From NCBI RefSeq assembly GCF_025264665.1, contig NZ_CP073697.1, positions 186,001-250,000 of the forward strand: DNA of 64,000 bases. Direction: 5' to 3'. Source of the DNA: Edaphobacter flagellatus (GTDB lineage: Bacteria > Acidobacteriota > Terriglobia > Terriglobales > Acidobacteriaceae). A program made the translations under genes and the position numbers. Below are positions 55,512-64,000 of the stretch, piece by piece. The notes below the pieces were generated by a model. It searched no databases. It saw only the letters and a list, made by a program, of their open reading frames with translations, and had not been told where the DNA came from. The first letter of the stretch is position 1. Every line of letters begins with the position of its first letter.

Positions 55512-56552
55512 TTATGCATAGGCATGTAGAGCCTTCAGCTCTGCTGCTGTAATCGCTGCGGCTTCAGCGCACATCTCCCGGCTTACATCGTAGTGCGTCA
55601 CAAAACGAACAGCATGCGGTCCCACTGCACTTGCAAGTACACTCTTCTCTTTAAGACGAGCGCAAAACGCAGCAGCATCCGCTTCGCCCTTCAAACTAAA
55701 GATCACAATATTCGTCTGCACACCATCCAGATCAACTTCTGCACTGGCTTCATTGGCGACTGCGTCAGCAAGCAGCCGGGCATTCGCATGATCTTCATGC
55801 AATCGCTTCGTCATCTCATGCAGCGAGATCAACCCCGCAGCCGCAAGCACGCCAGCCTGACGCATGCCTCCACCAAGCGCTTTGCGAAACGATCGCGCCT
55901 GCTCAATCGCCTTCGCCGAGCCAACAAGCATCGACCCCACCGGCGAACCGAGCCCCTTCGACAAACAAAACATCACTGTCTCGAACCCAGCCGTCAGCTC
56001 CGCTACATCCACTCCAAGCGCGGTCGCCGCATTAAACACCCTCGCTCCATCCAGATGCACCGGCAACCCCACCTTGTCCGCACCGCGCCAGACCTCCTGC
56101 AGCACGTCAAGAGGAGTCACCGTTCCCCCCGCCATGTTGTGCGTATTCTCCAGGCAGATCAACCCTGTCGTCTGACGGTAATATATCTTCGGCCCAAACA
56201 CCCGCTGAATCTTCTCCCACGTCAGCACGCCGCGCTCTCCCTGCACCGCGCGCGCCTGGCAGCCGGAGAACACCGCCATCATCGCCATCTCCCAGTCCAA
56301 TACATGCGACCGCGCCTCGCAGATCACCTCCTGCCCATGCTGCGTATGCAAACGAATCGCAATTTGGTTGCCCATCGTTCCCGTCGGCACAAAGATCGCA
56401 GCCTCTTTGCCGAAGATCTTCGCCGCATCCTTCTCGAGCCTATTCACCGTCGGATCTTCGCCGTATACATCGTCACCGACCTCTGCCTCGGCCATGGCCA
56501 GCCTCATCGCCGCTGTCGGTTTCGTCACGGTATCGCTACGCAGATCAATCAT
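55512..56552 (-). CDS. ltaE: low-specificity L-threonine aldolase
   Basis: A 346-residue PLP enzyme that cleaves L-threonine to glycine and acetaldehyde. [55 protein letters not shown] and the PLP-binding Lys in [12 protein letters not shown] are all present. Two ATGs lie in tandem at 56555 and 56552 after GGAGAG; the second has the better spacing. It lies between hemW and an aldehyde dehydrogenase on the minus strand; the acetaldehyde product could in principle be used by an ALDH, but the neighbour's motifs point to another substrate. Confidence 0.92.
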   Translation of the reverse strand: MIDLRSDTVTKPTAAMRLAMAEAEVGDDVYGEDPTVNRLEKDAAKIFGKEAAIFVPTGTMGNQIAIRLHTQHGQEVICEARSHVLDWEMAMMAVFSGCQARAVQGERGVLTWEKIQRVFGPKIYYRQTTGLICLENTHNMAGGTVTPLDVLQEVWRGADKVGLPVHLDGARVFNAATALGVDVAELTAGFETVMFCLSKGLGSPVGSMLVGSAKAIEQARSFRKALGGGMRQAGVLAAAGLISLHEMTKRLHEDHANARLLADAVANEASAEVDLDGVQTNIVIFSLKGEADAAAFCARLKEKSVLASAVGPHAVRFVTHYDVSREMCAEAAAITAAELKALHAYA

Positions 56553-56582
56553 CATCTTCTCTCCAGCAATCTCAAAACACTC

Positions 56583-57800
56583 TCAAGCCGCACTCGTCAC
56601 CAGCAATCTACTGAAGACCTCATTCGAAGCCATTCTTCCACGCAACGTCAGTCGCAGCCTGTCGCCATCCAGCACAACAAAACCCGCTTCACGTGCCTCA
56701 TGCACCGCCGGTATCACACTCTCGACCATCGATTCACCAAATGCATCACGAAGCACCCGAAGATCAACCCCCGCATTCATCCGAAGCCCCAGAAACAGCG
56801 ACTCCTCAAATGCCTCTTCTCTTCCCACCCGCCGAACCTCTGCACAATGATCATGCCGCAGCATCTTCAGCGGGGCCTGCTTATCCCCAGACATGTATAC
56901 GTCCAGATCATCCGCATTCTGAAACCGCACCGCATACGCATCCGCAGGCAGCATGGAATGCGCATCCAATCCAAACCCTATATACGGTTGCCGACGCCAA
57001 TACTTCGTGTTGTGACGGGACTCATATCCTGCGCATGCAAAATTTGATATCTCATACTGCAGCACTCCTCCCTCACCCAGCATCTCGCACCCAACCTCAT
57101 ACCACGCCGCCGCATCGTCCTCAGAAGGCACTTCACGCGCACCGTAACGTGTCCCCCCCTCCAGCACTTCCTTCCCCAGGCGAGACTCCTCATCCACCTC
57201 CAGCATGTAGACACTCACATGCTTCACACCGCGGGCAACCGCGCGTGCAACCGACTCTCGCCAACTCACCTCCGTCTGGTGCGGTAGACCCGCAATCAGA
57301 TCGATTCCAATATTCTCAATGCCAGCCGACTGCAACCTCGCAATCTCCCCCTCGCACGCCGTTCCCGTATGCAGCCTTCCCACTGCAGCAGCCTCGCGAT
57401 CCACAAACGACTGCACCCCAAGACTCACGCGATTCACACCCTGTCGCAGCAGCTCATCCAGCGTCGCATCGGCAAGCTGCCCCGGCGCACACTCTAATGT
57501 TGTTTCCGTATCCTTCGCCAGATCGAACTCTTCACGTAGCGCCGCAAATATCCGTACAAAGTGTTCCGGCTCTAAAAGACTCGGCGTTCCACCACCAAAG
57601 TAGATTGAATCAGCCGCACGCTCCAGCGTCGCGCCCATCTGCTCCGCTCTGCATCGCGCACCTCGTATCTCCGCGCACAATCTCTCGACATACCCCTCCA
57701 TCCGCGACGGAGCGAACGCGTCCGAGGCAAAGTTGCAGAAGCTGCACTTCGCCTTGCAAAACGGCACCGAAAGATAGAGCCCAACCGCAGCGCTCACCAT
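56583..57800 (-). CDS. hemW: HemW-like radical SAM heme chaperone
   Basis: A 405-residue radical SAM protein of the coproporphyrinogen III oxidase-like family. The cluster motif CKAKCSFC is at about residues 15-22; FGGGTPSLL and LGVQSF follow; SRHNTKYWRRQPYIGFG holds the HNxxYW stretch typical of HemW. HemW inserts heme into respiratory proteins; the oxidase HemN is longer and has another N-terminus. AGAGG lies 4 nt before ATG 57800, preferred over the earlier 57848. It ends 27 bp before the threonine aldolase gene and may be its operon leader. Confidence 0.88.
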   Translation of the reverse strand: MVSAAVGLYLSVPFCKAKCSFCNFASDAFAPSRMEGYVERLCAEIRGARCRAEQMGATLERAADSIYFGGGTPSLLEPEHFVRIFAALREEFDLAKDTETTLECAPGQLADATLDELLRQGVNRVSLGVQSFVDREAAAVGRLHTGTACEGEIARLQSAGIENIGIDLIAGLPHQTEVSWRESVARAVARGVKHVSVYMLEVDEESRLGKEVLEGGTRYGAREVPSEDDAAAWYEVGCEMLGEGGVLQYEISNFACAGYESRHNTKYWRRQPYIGFGLDAHSMLPADAYAVRFQNADDLDVYMSGDKQAPLKMLRHDHCAEVRRVGREEAFEESLFLGLRMNAGVDLRVLRDAFGESMVESVIPAVHEAREAGFVVLDGDRLRLTLRGRMASNEVFSRLLVTSAA

Positions 57801-57926
57801 CAAACCTCTACTCTCTATCCTTTCATGACCTGCTTTTCTTGTGACCAATCATCTGGCTCCGCACTCTAACGGTTCAGTAGAATCCGTCCGAGCCTCGCAC
57901 CCGGTCTCGTACAAGGAGTTGGGCCT

Positions 57927-58685
57927 ATGTCGCGCCTTCTTGCAACGTTCTTCCTCGCTCTATCCTCTCTCATCCTCACCGCGCAAACCCCACGTACGCC
58001 CGTTCTCGTCGAGCTCTTCACCTCCGAAGGGTGTTCCAGCTGCCCACCCGCTGACCGCCTCCTGGCTGCACTCGACGCACAACAACCTGTATCCAGTGCC
58101 CAGATCGTCGTCCTCTCCGAACACGTCGACTACTGGGACCAGCTCGGCTGGCACGACCGCTTCTCCTCTTCGCAATTCACCGAGCGGCAAAACCTCTACG
58201 CTCCGCGCCTTCACTTCGATTCTCCCTACACGCCACAGATCGTCATCGACGGTAGTTCTCAGTTCGTAGGCAGCGACTCAGCCCACATTCTGGCCTCCAT
58301 CGCTCAGTCGGCCAGGCAGACAAAAATCCCCCTCACTCTTTCCTCTGCCTCCATCACAGGCCAACGCATCTCCGCATCCATCTCAGCCGAAGAGAATGTT
58401 TCACTCCAGCACGGCGATCTCTACGCCGCATTGATCGAACCCTCTGCCTTCACCGACGTGCGCACCGGCGAGAACGGTGGCCACCGCCTCAACCACGTCA
58501 GCGTTGTGCGCTCCTTCCAGCGCATCGGGAAGTTACAGGATCTCTCTAAAGGCCCACATGCCTTCACGCTCACCGCTCCATCGGGAACAGCACCGTCCGC
58601 AATGAAGCTCATCGTTTTTGCACAACTCCCTGATCAGGGAGCAATCCGAGGTGTCGCCGTCGCCAATCTCTCGGCAAAGCCTTGA
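57927..58685 (+). CDS. DUF1223 secreted thioredoxin-fold protein
   Basis: A 252-residue exported protein with a signal peptide (about 1-19). VLVELFTSEGCSSCPPADRLL is the DUF1223 signature with a CxxC pair; SEHVDYWDQLGWHDRFSS and YTPQIVIDG follow. The fold resembles thioredoxin, so a periplasmic disulfide or metal-handling role is possible, but no function is proven for the family as far as I know. AAGGAG lies 10 nt before the ATG. Confidence 0.85.
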   Translation: MSRLLATFFLALSSLILTAQTPRTPVLVELFTSEGCSSCPPADRLLAALDAQQPVSSAQIVVLSEHVDYWDQLGWHDRFSSSQFTERQNLYAPRLHFDSPYTPQIVIDGSSQFVGSDSAHILASIAQSARQTKIPLTLSSASITGQRISASISAEENVSLQHGDLYAALIEPSAFTDVRTGENGGHRLNHVSVVRSFQRIGKLQDLSKGPHAFTLTAPSGTAPSAMKLIVFAQLPDQGAIRGVAVANLSAKP

Positions 58686-58739
58686 CCTTGCACAACCTGC
58701 GAATCCACCGCGCCGTCCGAGCATCTAGAATGATGTCAG

Positions 58740-60797
58740 ATGGCTGACCAGCAAACGAGCGAGAAGAAAGAGCCTGCGAAAAAGCCTCCGCAGGACGATG
58801 AGGTCATGGGCAAGGCCTATGATGGCCGCCTCATGCGCCGTCTGCTCACCTATCTCAATCCCTATAAGCTTCAGGTCGCTCTGTCCGCTGTTTCTATTCT
58901 CATCAAGGCCGGCACCGATGTGATGGGGCCCTTCCTCGTCAAAATCGGTGTCGATACCTTTATGTCCGACACCCCTCCGGCTCACCTCTCCTGGCTTGCC
59001 CGGCATCTCAGCTCCGACCGTTGGACCGGCATCACGCAGCTCGCGCTGCTCTATTTTGGTGCGCTGCTTCTCACCTTCGTGCTCGAGTTCGTCCAGACCT
59101 ACCTCATGCAGTGGACCGGCCAGAAAATCATGTTTGATCTGCGCAGCCAGATCTTCCGCCACCTGCAGCGCATGTCACCCTCCTTCTTCGATCACAATCC
59201 TGTAGGCCGCCTCGTTACCCGCGTGACGTCCGATGTCGACGCACTCAACGAGATGTTCACCTCCGGTGTCCTCGCCATCTTCGAAGACATCTTCGTCCTC
59301 GCCTTCATCGTCATCATCATGCTGCGTATGAGCTGGCCGCTTGCCCTGCTCACCATCTCCGTCATTCCGGCCATCCTTTACGTGACGCGCATCTTCCGTC
59401 GCCACGTCCGCGATAGCTACCGCCGCCAGCGTTCTGCCACCGCACGCATCAACTCTTTCACGCAGGAGTACGTCTCCGGCATGGCCATCGTGCAGCTCTT
59501 CAACCGCGAGCGCCGCGCCTTCAACGACTTCTCCCAGGTCAACGCCGAAAACAAAAAAGCCTGGTCCGACGCCATCTTCGCCTACGCCCTCTATTACCCC
59601 ATCGTCGAGCTCCTCAGCTCCACCGCCATCGCCCTCGTCATCTGGCGCGGAGGCACAGCCGTATTCAACGCAGCAACCTTACACTGGCTCTCGCCTCATA
59701 CGTACCTGGCTTGGGATATCGTTCGGCACAGCCTGATGGGCAACACCGTCACCATTGGCATCCTTATCGCTTTCATCCAGTATGCGCAGCGATTCTTCCG
59801 TCCCATTCAGGACCTCAGCGAAAAGTACAACATCCTGCAGGCTGCCATGGCCGCCTCCGAGCGCATCTTCAAGCTCCTCGACACGCAGTCCGAAATCCTC
59901 TCCCCTGCCCATCCCACGGCAGGTGACAACTCCGGACGCATCGAGTTCCGCAATGTCTGGTTCACCTACCAGAAGCTCACTCCCGAACAGCAAGCCTATT
60001 TCGCCACCCATGACCCGGGCGCCGCAGACACTGCTTCGGATGCCTGGGTTCACGACATCGAATGGATTCTCCGCGGCGTCTCTTTCACCATCGAACCCGA
60101 TGAGACCGCTGCCATCGTCGGCCACACCGGCGCCGGCAAGACCACCATCACCGCGCTCATGATGCGCTTCTACGACATCCAGCACGGACAGGTCCTCGTC
60201 GATGGAGTCGACGTCCGCCAACAGGACCTCAACACCCTCCGCCGCCGCTTCGGTGTCGTCCTGCAGGACCCCTTCCTCTTCACCGGTACCATCGCCGACA
60301 ATGTCCGCCTCGGATCGACGTGGATTACGGACGAAGCCCTGGAGAAAGCCTGTGACGAAGTCAACGTCGGCGACTTTATCCGCACTCTTCCGCAGCAGTT
60401 CAACGAACCCGTCCGCGAGCGCGGCGCCACCCTCTCCACCGGCCAGAAGCAGCTCATCAGCTTCGCCCGTGCCCTCGCGCACGCCCCGCGCATCCTCATC
60501 CTGGACGAAGCAACCAGCTCCGTCGACACCGACACCGAGCTTCGCGTCCGGCTCGCCCTCTCACGCATGATCACTGGACGCACCTCTATCCTCATCGCGC
60601 ACCGTCTCTCCACCATCCAGCGCGCCGATACCATCCTCGTCATGCACAAGGGTCAGCTCCGCGAGCGCGGCACGCATCAGCAGCTCCTCTCCCAACGTGG
60701 ACTCTACTGGAAGCTCTACGAGCTCCAATACAAGGACCAGGAGCTTGGCTCCGGCGCAGATGCCGGCGTTCCTCTCCAACCGCTTAGCGCCGATTAA
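58740..60797 (+). CDS. ABC exporter, fused membrane and ATPase domains, with an inserted loop
   Basis: A 685-residue half-transporter. The membrane domain is about 30-370. The ATPase has Walker A GHTGAGKTT (about 461), signature LSTGQKQL (about 563), ILILDEATSS and IAHRLST. Between the A-loop YQKLTP and Walker A there is about 30 extra residues (EQQAYFATHDPGAADTASDA) not usual in the family. Its general form is of the MdlB/YheI multidrug-type exporters. It begins 55 bp after the DUF1223 gene. TAGAAT ends 8 nt before the ATG and there is no ribosome binding site. Confidence 0.85.
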   Translation: MADQQTSEKKEPAKKPPQDDEVMGKAYDGRLMRRLLTYLNPYKLQVALSAVSILIKAGTDVMGPFLVKIGVDTFMSDTPPAHLSWLARHLSSDRWTGITQLALLYFGALLLTFVLEFVQTYLMQWTGQKIMFDLRSQIFRHLQRMSPSFFDHNPVGRLVTRVTSDVDALNEMFTSGVLAIFEDIFVLAFIVIIMLRMSWPLALLTISVIPAILYVTRIFRRHVRDSYRRQRSATARINSFTQEYVSGMAIVQLFNRERRAFNDFSQVNAENKKAWSDAIFAYALYYPIVELLSSTAIALVIWRGGTAVFNAATLHWLSPHTYLAWDIVRHSLMGNTVTIGILIAFIQYAQRFFRPIQDLSEKYNILQAAMAASERIFKLLDTQSEILSPAHPTAGDNSGRIEFRNVWFTYQKLTPEQQAYFATHDPGAADTASDAWVHDIEWILRGVSFTIEPDETAAIVGHTGAGKTTITALMMRFYDIQHGQVLVDGVDVRQQDLNTLRRRFGVVLQDPFLFTGTIADNVRLGSTWITDEALEKACDEVNVGDFIRTLPQQFNEPVRERGATLSTGQKQLISFARALAHAPRILILDEATSSVDTDTELRVRLALSRMITGRTSILIAHRLSTIQRADTILVMHKGQLRERGTHQQLLSQRGLYWKLYELQYKDQELGSGADAGVPLQPLSAD

Positions 60798-60909
60798 GAT
60801 AAACGGCTTATTGACACCAGATATCAACAATAGTCGCGGCTATTCATGGAACAGTAACCTGATTTTCATCGAAACCCCGAATACTGCCTGAAGAGGCACC
60901 CAAAAACAG

Positions 60910-63900
60910 ATGAAAATCACACGATTGTTAATAATCCTGCTTGTCTTTTTATCCGAGAGTTTTGCACAGACCACTTCAGGAACAGTATCGGGGTTCATTA
61001 CAGACACCTCCGATTCTGCCCTGGCCGATACAACGGTCACCCTCATCGACGAAAAGACAGGAAGCCACCGCGCAACAACAACCAACTCCACCGGCCACTT
61101 CGCTCTACTCCAGCTTCCACCCTCTACCTACACACTCGAGCTCACCCACGCGGGCTTCACCACACTTCAAGCCAAAGGACTCATCCTGCAGGTCGGCCAG
61201 GAGATCTCCCGCAACTTCACCCTCCACGTGCAGAGCGAGCAAAGCACAGTCACCGTCGAAGCCAACACCGTAGCTCTCGACACAGGCTCCGCAGCCATCG
61301 GCGGCAACGTCGCCACCCGCGAGATCCAGGAGCTGCCCATCAACGGCCGCCAGATCTCCCAGCTCTATCTCCTCGTTCCCGGAGCCACCAACTCCGGCTC
61401 CGGTACCTTCGACAACATCCGCTTCTCCGGCCGCGCCGTCGAGCAGAACATCATCCGCCTCGATGGCATCGAAGCTACCAGCATCATCGACACATCCCCG
61501 GGCAATCTCAACGGCGAGCTCACCTCCCTCTTCCGCCTCCAGCAATCGCTCGAAGCCGTGCAGGAGTTCCGCATTGACTCCTCCAGCTACCCCGCCGAAA
61601 TGGGCACCGGAACCGGCGGCCAGATCAGCTTCATCACCCGCTCCGGCTCCAACCATCTTCACGGCTCCGTCTTCGAGTACCTGCGCAACGACTTCTTCGA
61701 CGCACGTAACCGCTTCAACCCCAAAACCACCGGCAATCCGAAGTTCCGCCTCAATCAGTTCGGCGGCTCCATCGGCGGCCCCATCTTCAAAGACAAGCTC
61801 TTCTTCTTCGCCAACTACGAAGGTCTGCGCCAGATCTGGGCCGCTCCACAGCGAGCCGCGACGCTCAGCAACTACGCACGCTCGCAGGTAGCAACCAACT
61901 CGCCTGTCTATCCGCTGCTCGCAGCATTCCCCGCCGACCCCAACCCCATCGCGTCCGAACTCCCGGTTCTTGCGCAATCTGGCGGCACGTATTCCATTGC
62001 TAAAGCTGGTGTCCTGCAACAGAACGTCACCACCGTCGGCACTAACCGCATCAACGAAGACTTCGGAGCCATCCGTTTCGACTATCGCATCAACAATCGC
62101 TTCAGCATGTATGCGCGCTACAACCGCGACCAGGGAACATCCTCGCAGATTCAGGATGCATCTCTCAGCCAGTTCGGACAGGTTGAAGTTCCGCAGAACG
62201 GTGTCCTCTCCTTCAATCAGGTCTGGACTCCGCGAATCTTCAACGAAACCAAGTTCGGCTACAACGGCATCAAGATGCGCGTTCAGGGCATCGCCGGCCC
62301 CAGCCCCAGTGCCGATCTCAGCCGTGCACGTATTGCCGTCGCCGGACTCACCAACATCGGCTCCCTCATCTCGCTCTCCAGCTCCTTCAACGGAGTCGGC
62401 GCGCCCTACACCGGCCAGAGCTACTCCTACATCGACAACCTCTCCTTCGTCTCCGGCAACCACAGCATGAAGTTCGGAGCCGAAATTCGCCCGCTCTCGC
62501 TCTACAACAACCAGATCGGTGGAACCACGTACACCTACAACTCGGCCCAGCTTTTCACCGGCGAACGGGTCGTTGCTCCCAACGGACAGGTCCTGCTCAA
62601 CGTCGCAGCCAACCAGCCGTCGCAAATCCAGTTCTACGGCGACCTCAGCGACCTCTCGCCCTTCACCGGCCTCAGCGGCAACGCGCAGGTCAAGCAGGCC
62701 TATTACATCGGCTACGCGCAGGACGAGTGGAAGCTGCGCCCCAACCTCACCCTCAGCTACGGCCTCCGCTACGAGTACTACTCGCCACTGCATGAAGCTC
62801 GCAACAAAAACGTCTTCTTCGATATGAACGCAGGAACCATCTATCCGAAGTACACCGGCGACTGGTTCAGCTCCTCGAAGACCAACTTCGGCCCGCGCCT
62901 CGCTCTCACCTGGTCGCCCGTCTTTTCCAACGGAGCAACTGTCTTCCGTGTCGGCGGCGGTGTCTTCTACGGCCCCGGCCAGACCGAAGACCAGATCCAG
63001 CCCGAGGCCAACGATCGCGTCACGCGAACCTTTACCTCTGGCAAAGCCTACCCGATCGTCCCTGCAACCGATGTCTACGCCAACTACGACATCAACAGCC
63101 CCACGCTCGGCTATCAGCCGCGCGCTTATGCCCCTAACTACCGCATCCCCGAGCGCGTAACCACTTACACCGCCTCCATCCAGCAGAGTCTCCCCGGACA
63201 GGTTCAGCTCATGGTCGGCTACGTCGGATCCACAGGACGCAATCTCTTCCTGCGCTCCATCACCAACCTCATCACCAACGTCACGACCAACCCAACCACT
63301 GGTGCCGGTACAGCCATCCGTCAGTTCGGCGGACGCTTCGCCGAGATCGATTACAAGACCTCCGGTGGAACCGACATGTACAACGCGCTCCAGACCTCCG
63401 TACAGCGCCGGTTCGCTCGCGGCCTCTCCTTCGGCGCGCAGTACACCTGGGCCAAGGAGCTCGGAACCTCCTCCGGCTCCAACGAAGCAACCACCGCGCA
63501 AAACCCCTACAACTTCCGCACCGAGTACGGCCGCGGAACCTTCGACATCCGCCACACCCTCAACGCCACCGTCCTCTACGATCTTCCCTTCGGCCACGGA
63601 AAGGCCTACTCCCTCTCCGGACCCTGGGATGCCATCGGCGGCGGCTGGCAGGTCGGCGGTATCGTCAACTTCCGCAGCGGTCTCCCGATGGACGTCCTCA
63701 TCACGCGGCCTGACATTGCTTACGTCGGCAATCCAGGCACATCCATCGCCGGACAAACCTTCGCCAACCCCATCGTCACCAATGGCGTCGTGCAAACCAC
63801 CGCAGTCGCCAACACCCCGGGTGGAGGCAACAGCCGTAACATTCGCCGCCCCAACATCGTTCCTGGCGTCAATCCCTACCTCAAGAACGGCGTCCAGTAC

Positions 63901-64000
63901 CTCAATCCGGCGGCGTTCACCACTCCGGCTCCAGGCACGTTCGGCAACTATCGCCGCAACGACCTCACCGGACCCAATCTCGCTCAGCTCGACATGACCC
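60910..64000 (+). CDS. TonB-dependent receptor, Oar-like, with N-terminal carboxypeptidase-regulatory-like domain (partial)
   Basis: At least 1030 residues, cut by the window end. A signal peptide (about 1-20, ending SESFAQ) precedes a carboxypeptidase-regulatory-like domain (about 22-105: VSGFITDTSDSALADTTVTLI, NSTGHFALLQLPPSTYTLEL). A plug domain follows (about 115-260), with VQEFRIDSSSYPAEMGTGTGGQI, and then a long barrel with YLRNDFFDARNRFNP, FFFANYEGLRQ and later strands. The layout is the one common in acidobacteria for large outer-membrane receptors that take up glycan or peptide substrates with TonB energy. No specific ligand can be read. Confidence 0.88.
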   Translation, partial: MKITRLLIILLVFLSESFAQTTSGTVSGFITDTSDSALADTTVTLIDEKTGSHRATTTNSTGHFALLQLPPSTYTLELTHAGFTTLQAKGLILQVGQEISRNFTLHVQSEQSTVTVEANTVALDTGSAAIGGNVATREIQELPINGRQISQLYLLVPGATNSGSGTFDNIRFSGRAVEQNIIRLDGIEATSIIDTSPGNLNGELTSLFRLQQSLEAVQEFRIDSSSYPAEMGTGTGGQISFITRSGSNHLHGSVFEYLRNDFFDARNRFNPKTTGNPKFRLNQFGGSIGGPIFKDKLFFFANYEGLRQIWAAPQRAATLSNYARSQVATNSPVYPLLAAFPADPNPIASELPVLAQSGGTYSIAKAGVLQQNVTTVGTNRINEDFGAIRFDYRINNRFSMYARYNRDQGTSSQIQDASLSQFGQVEVPQNGVLSFNQVWTPRIFNETKFGYNGIKMRVQGIAGPSPSADLSRARIAVAGLTNIGSLISLSSSFNGVGAPYTGQSYSYIDNLSFVSGNHSMKFGAEIRPLSLYNNQIGGTTYTYNSAQLFTGERVVAPNGQVLLNVAANQPSQIQFYGDLSDLSPFTGLSGNAQVKQAYYIGYAQDEWKLRPNLTLSYGLRYEYYSPLHEARNKNVFFDMNAGTIYPKYTGDWFSSSKTNFGPRLALTWSPVFSNGATVFRVGGGVFYGPGQTEDQIQPEANDRVTRTFTSGKAYPIVPATDVYANYDINSPTLGYQPRAYAPNYRIPERVTTYTASIQQSLPGQVQLMVGYVGSTGRNLFLRSITNLITNVTTNPTTGAGTAIRQFGGRFAEIDYKTSGGTDMYNALQTSVQRRFARGLSFGAQYTWAKELGTSSGSNEATTAQNPYNFRTEYGRGTFDIRHTLNATVLYDLPFGHGKAYSLSGPWDAIGGGWQVGGIVNFRSGLPMDVLITRPDIAYVGNPGTSIAGQTFANPIVTNGVVQTTAVANTPGGGNSRNIRRPNIVPGVNPYLKNGVQYLNPAAFTTPAPGTFGNYRRNDLTGPNLAQLDMT

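Noticed and set aside
55593..57047. 484-codon plus-strand reading frame across threonine aldolase and hemW
   Set aside because: Arg/His/Pro-rich with no domain; both minus-strand genes under it have full catalytic motifs.
61105..63795. 896-codon reading frame on the minus strand opposite the TonB-dependent receptor
   Set aside because: Its sequence is Val/Gly/Asp/Glu-rich and repetitive, as expected for the antisense of a C-ending-codon gene; the plus strand holds a clear signal peptide, plug and barrel.

Overview
The window reads as chromosomal DNA of a Gram-negative, high-GC soil bacterium, most likely Acidobacteriota, class Terriglobia (the Terriglobus/Granulicella/Edaphobacter kind). The reasons are a full Tol-Pal envelope system, a hopanoid operon, a very large TonB-dependent receptor with an N-terminal carboxypeptidase-regulatory-like domain, stand-alone secreted proteins of that same fold, and dispersed repeats of the type GTCATTCCGAGCG. 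The taxonomic call is inference from protein families. I see no insertion sequence, phage or CRISPR array; gene density is high.

Layout. 0-2.7 kb: a small membrane protein and an ABC exporter closed by a terminator. 2.9-9.9 kb: the Tol-Pal genes on the minus strand, split into tolB-pal-cpoB and tolQ-tolR-tolA by a plus-strand, Tat-signalled mannonate-dehydratase-like enzyme. 10-11.8 kb: panB-panC. 11.9-21.6 kb, plus strand: recN, a 49-residue metallothionein-like gene, then ispH-shc-hpnH-(unknown)-hpnA-hpnG-(Zn alcohol dehydrogenase), a hopanoid operon running from isoprenoid precursor supply to side-chain chemistry. 21.6-26 kb, minus strand: a translationally coupled histidine kinase (PDZ, about ten membrane segments, GAF, PAS) and sigma-54 response regulator. 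26-37 kb: two alpha/beta hydrolases, an M20 peptidase, dnaE, a metallo-beta-lactamase-fold enzyme, accA, a CPBP-like membrane protein, a secreted BamE-like protein and a small zinc-ribbon protein.

37-47 kb: an amidinotransferase-fold protein lacking its nucleophilic cysteine, pyrF, rlpA, thiD, thiS, a CBM9-like protein, a glycosyltransferase, a clan-D glycosidase and an acyltransferase. 47-64 kb: two coupled secreted carboxypeptidase-regulatory-like proteins, tRNA-Ser(GGA), a large secreted beta-helix-like protein, two small membrane proteins, an aldehyde dehydrogenase, threonine aldolase, hemW, a DUF1223 protein, a second ABC exporter and a TonB-dependent receptor cut by the window edge.

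Two window-scale signals stand out. First, the plus strand is G-rich from 0 to about 18 kb and C-rich from about 27 kb to the end, whatever the gene direction, with a near-neutral zone between; this is the signature of a replication terminus. Second, at least six genes (ispH, the M20 peptidase, dnaE, accA, pyrF, thiS) have no Shine-Dalgarno sequence at the preferred start but a TANNNT -10-like hexamer ending 6-7 nt before the start codon, which predicts leaderless mRNAs.
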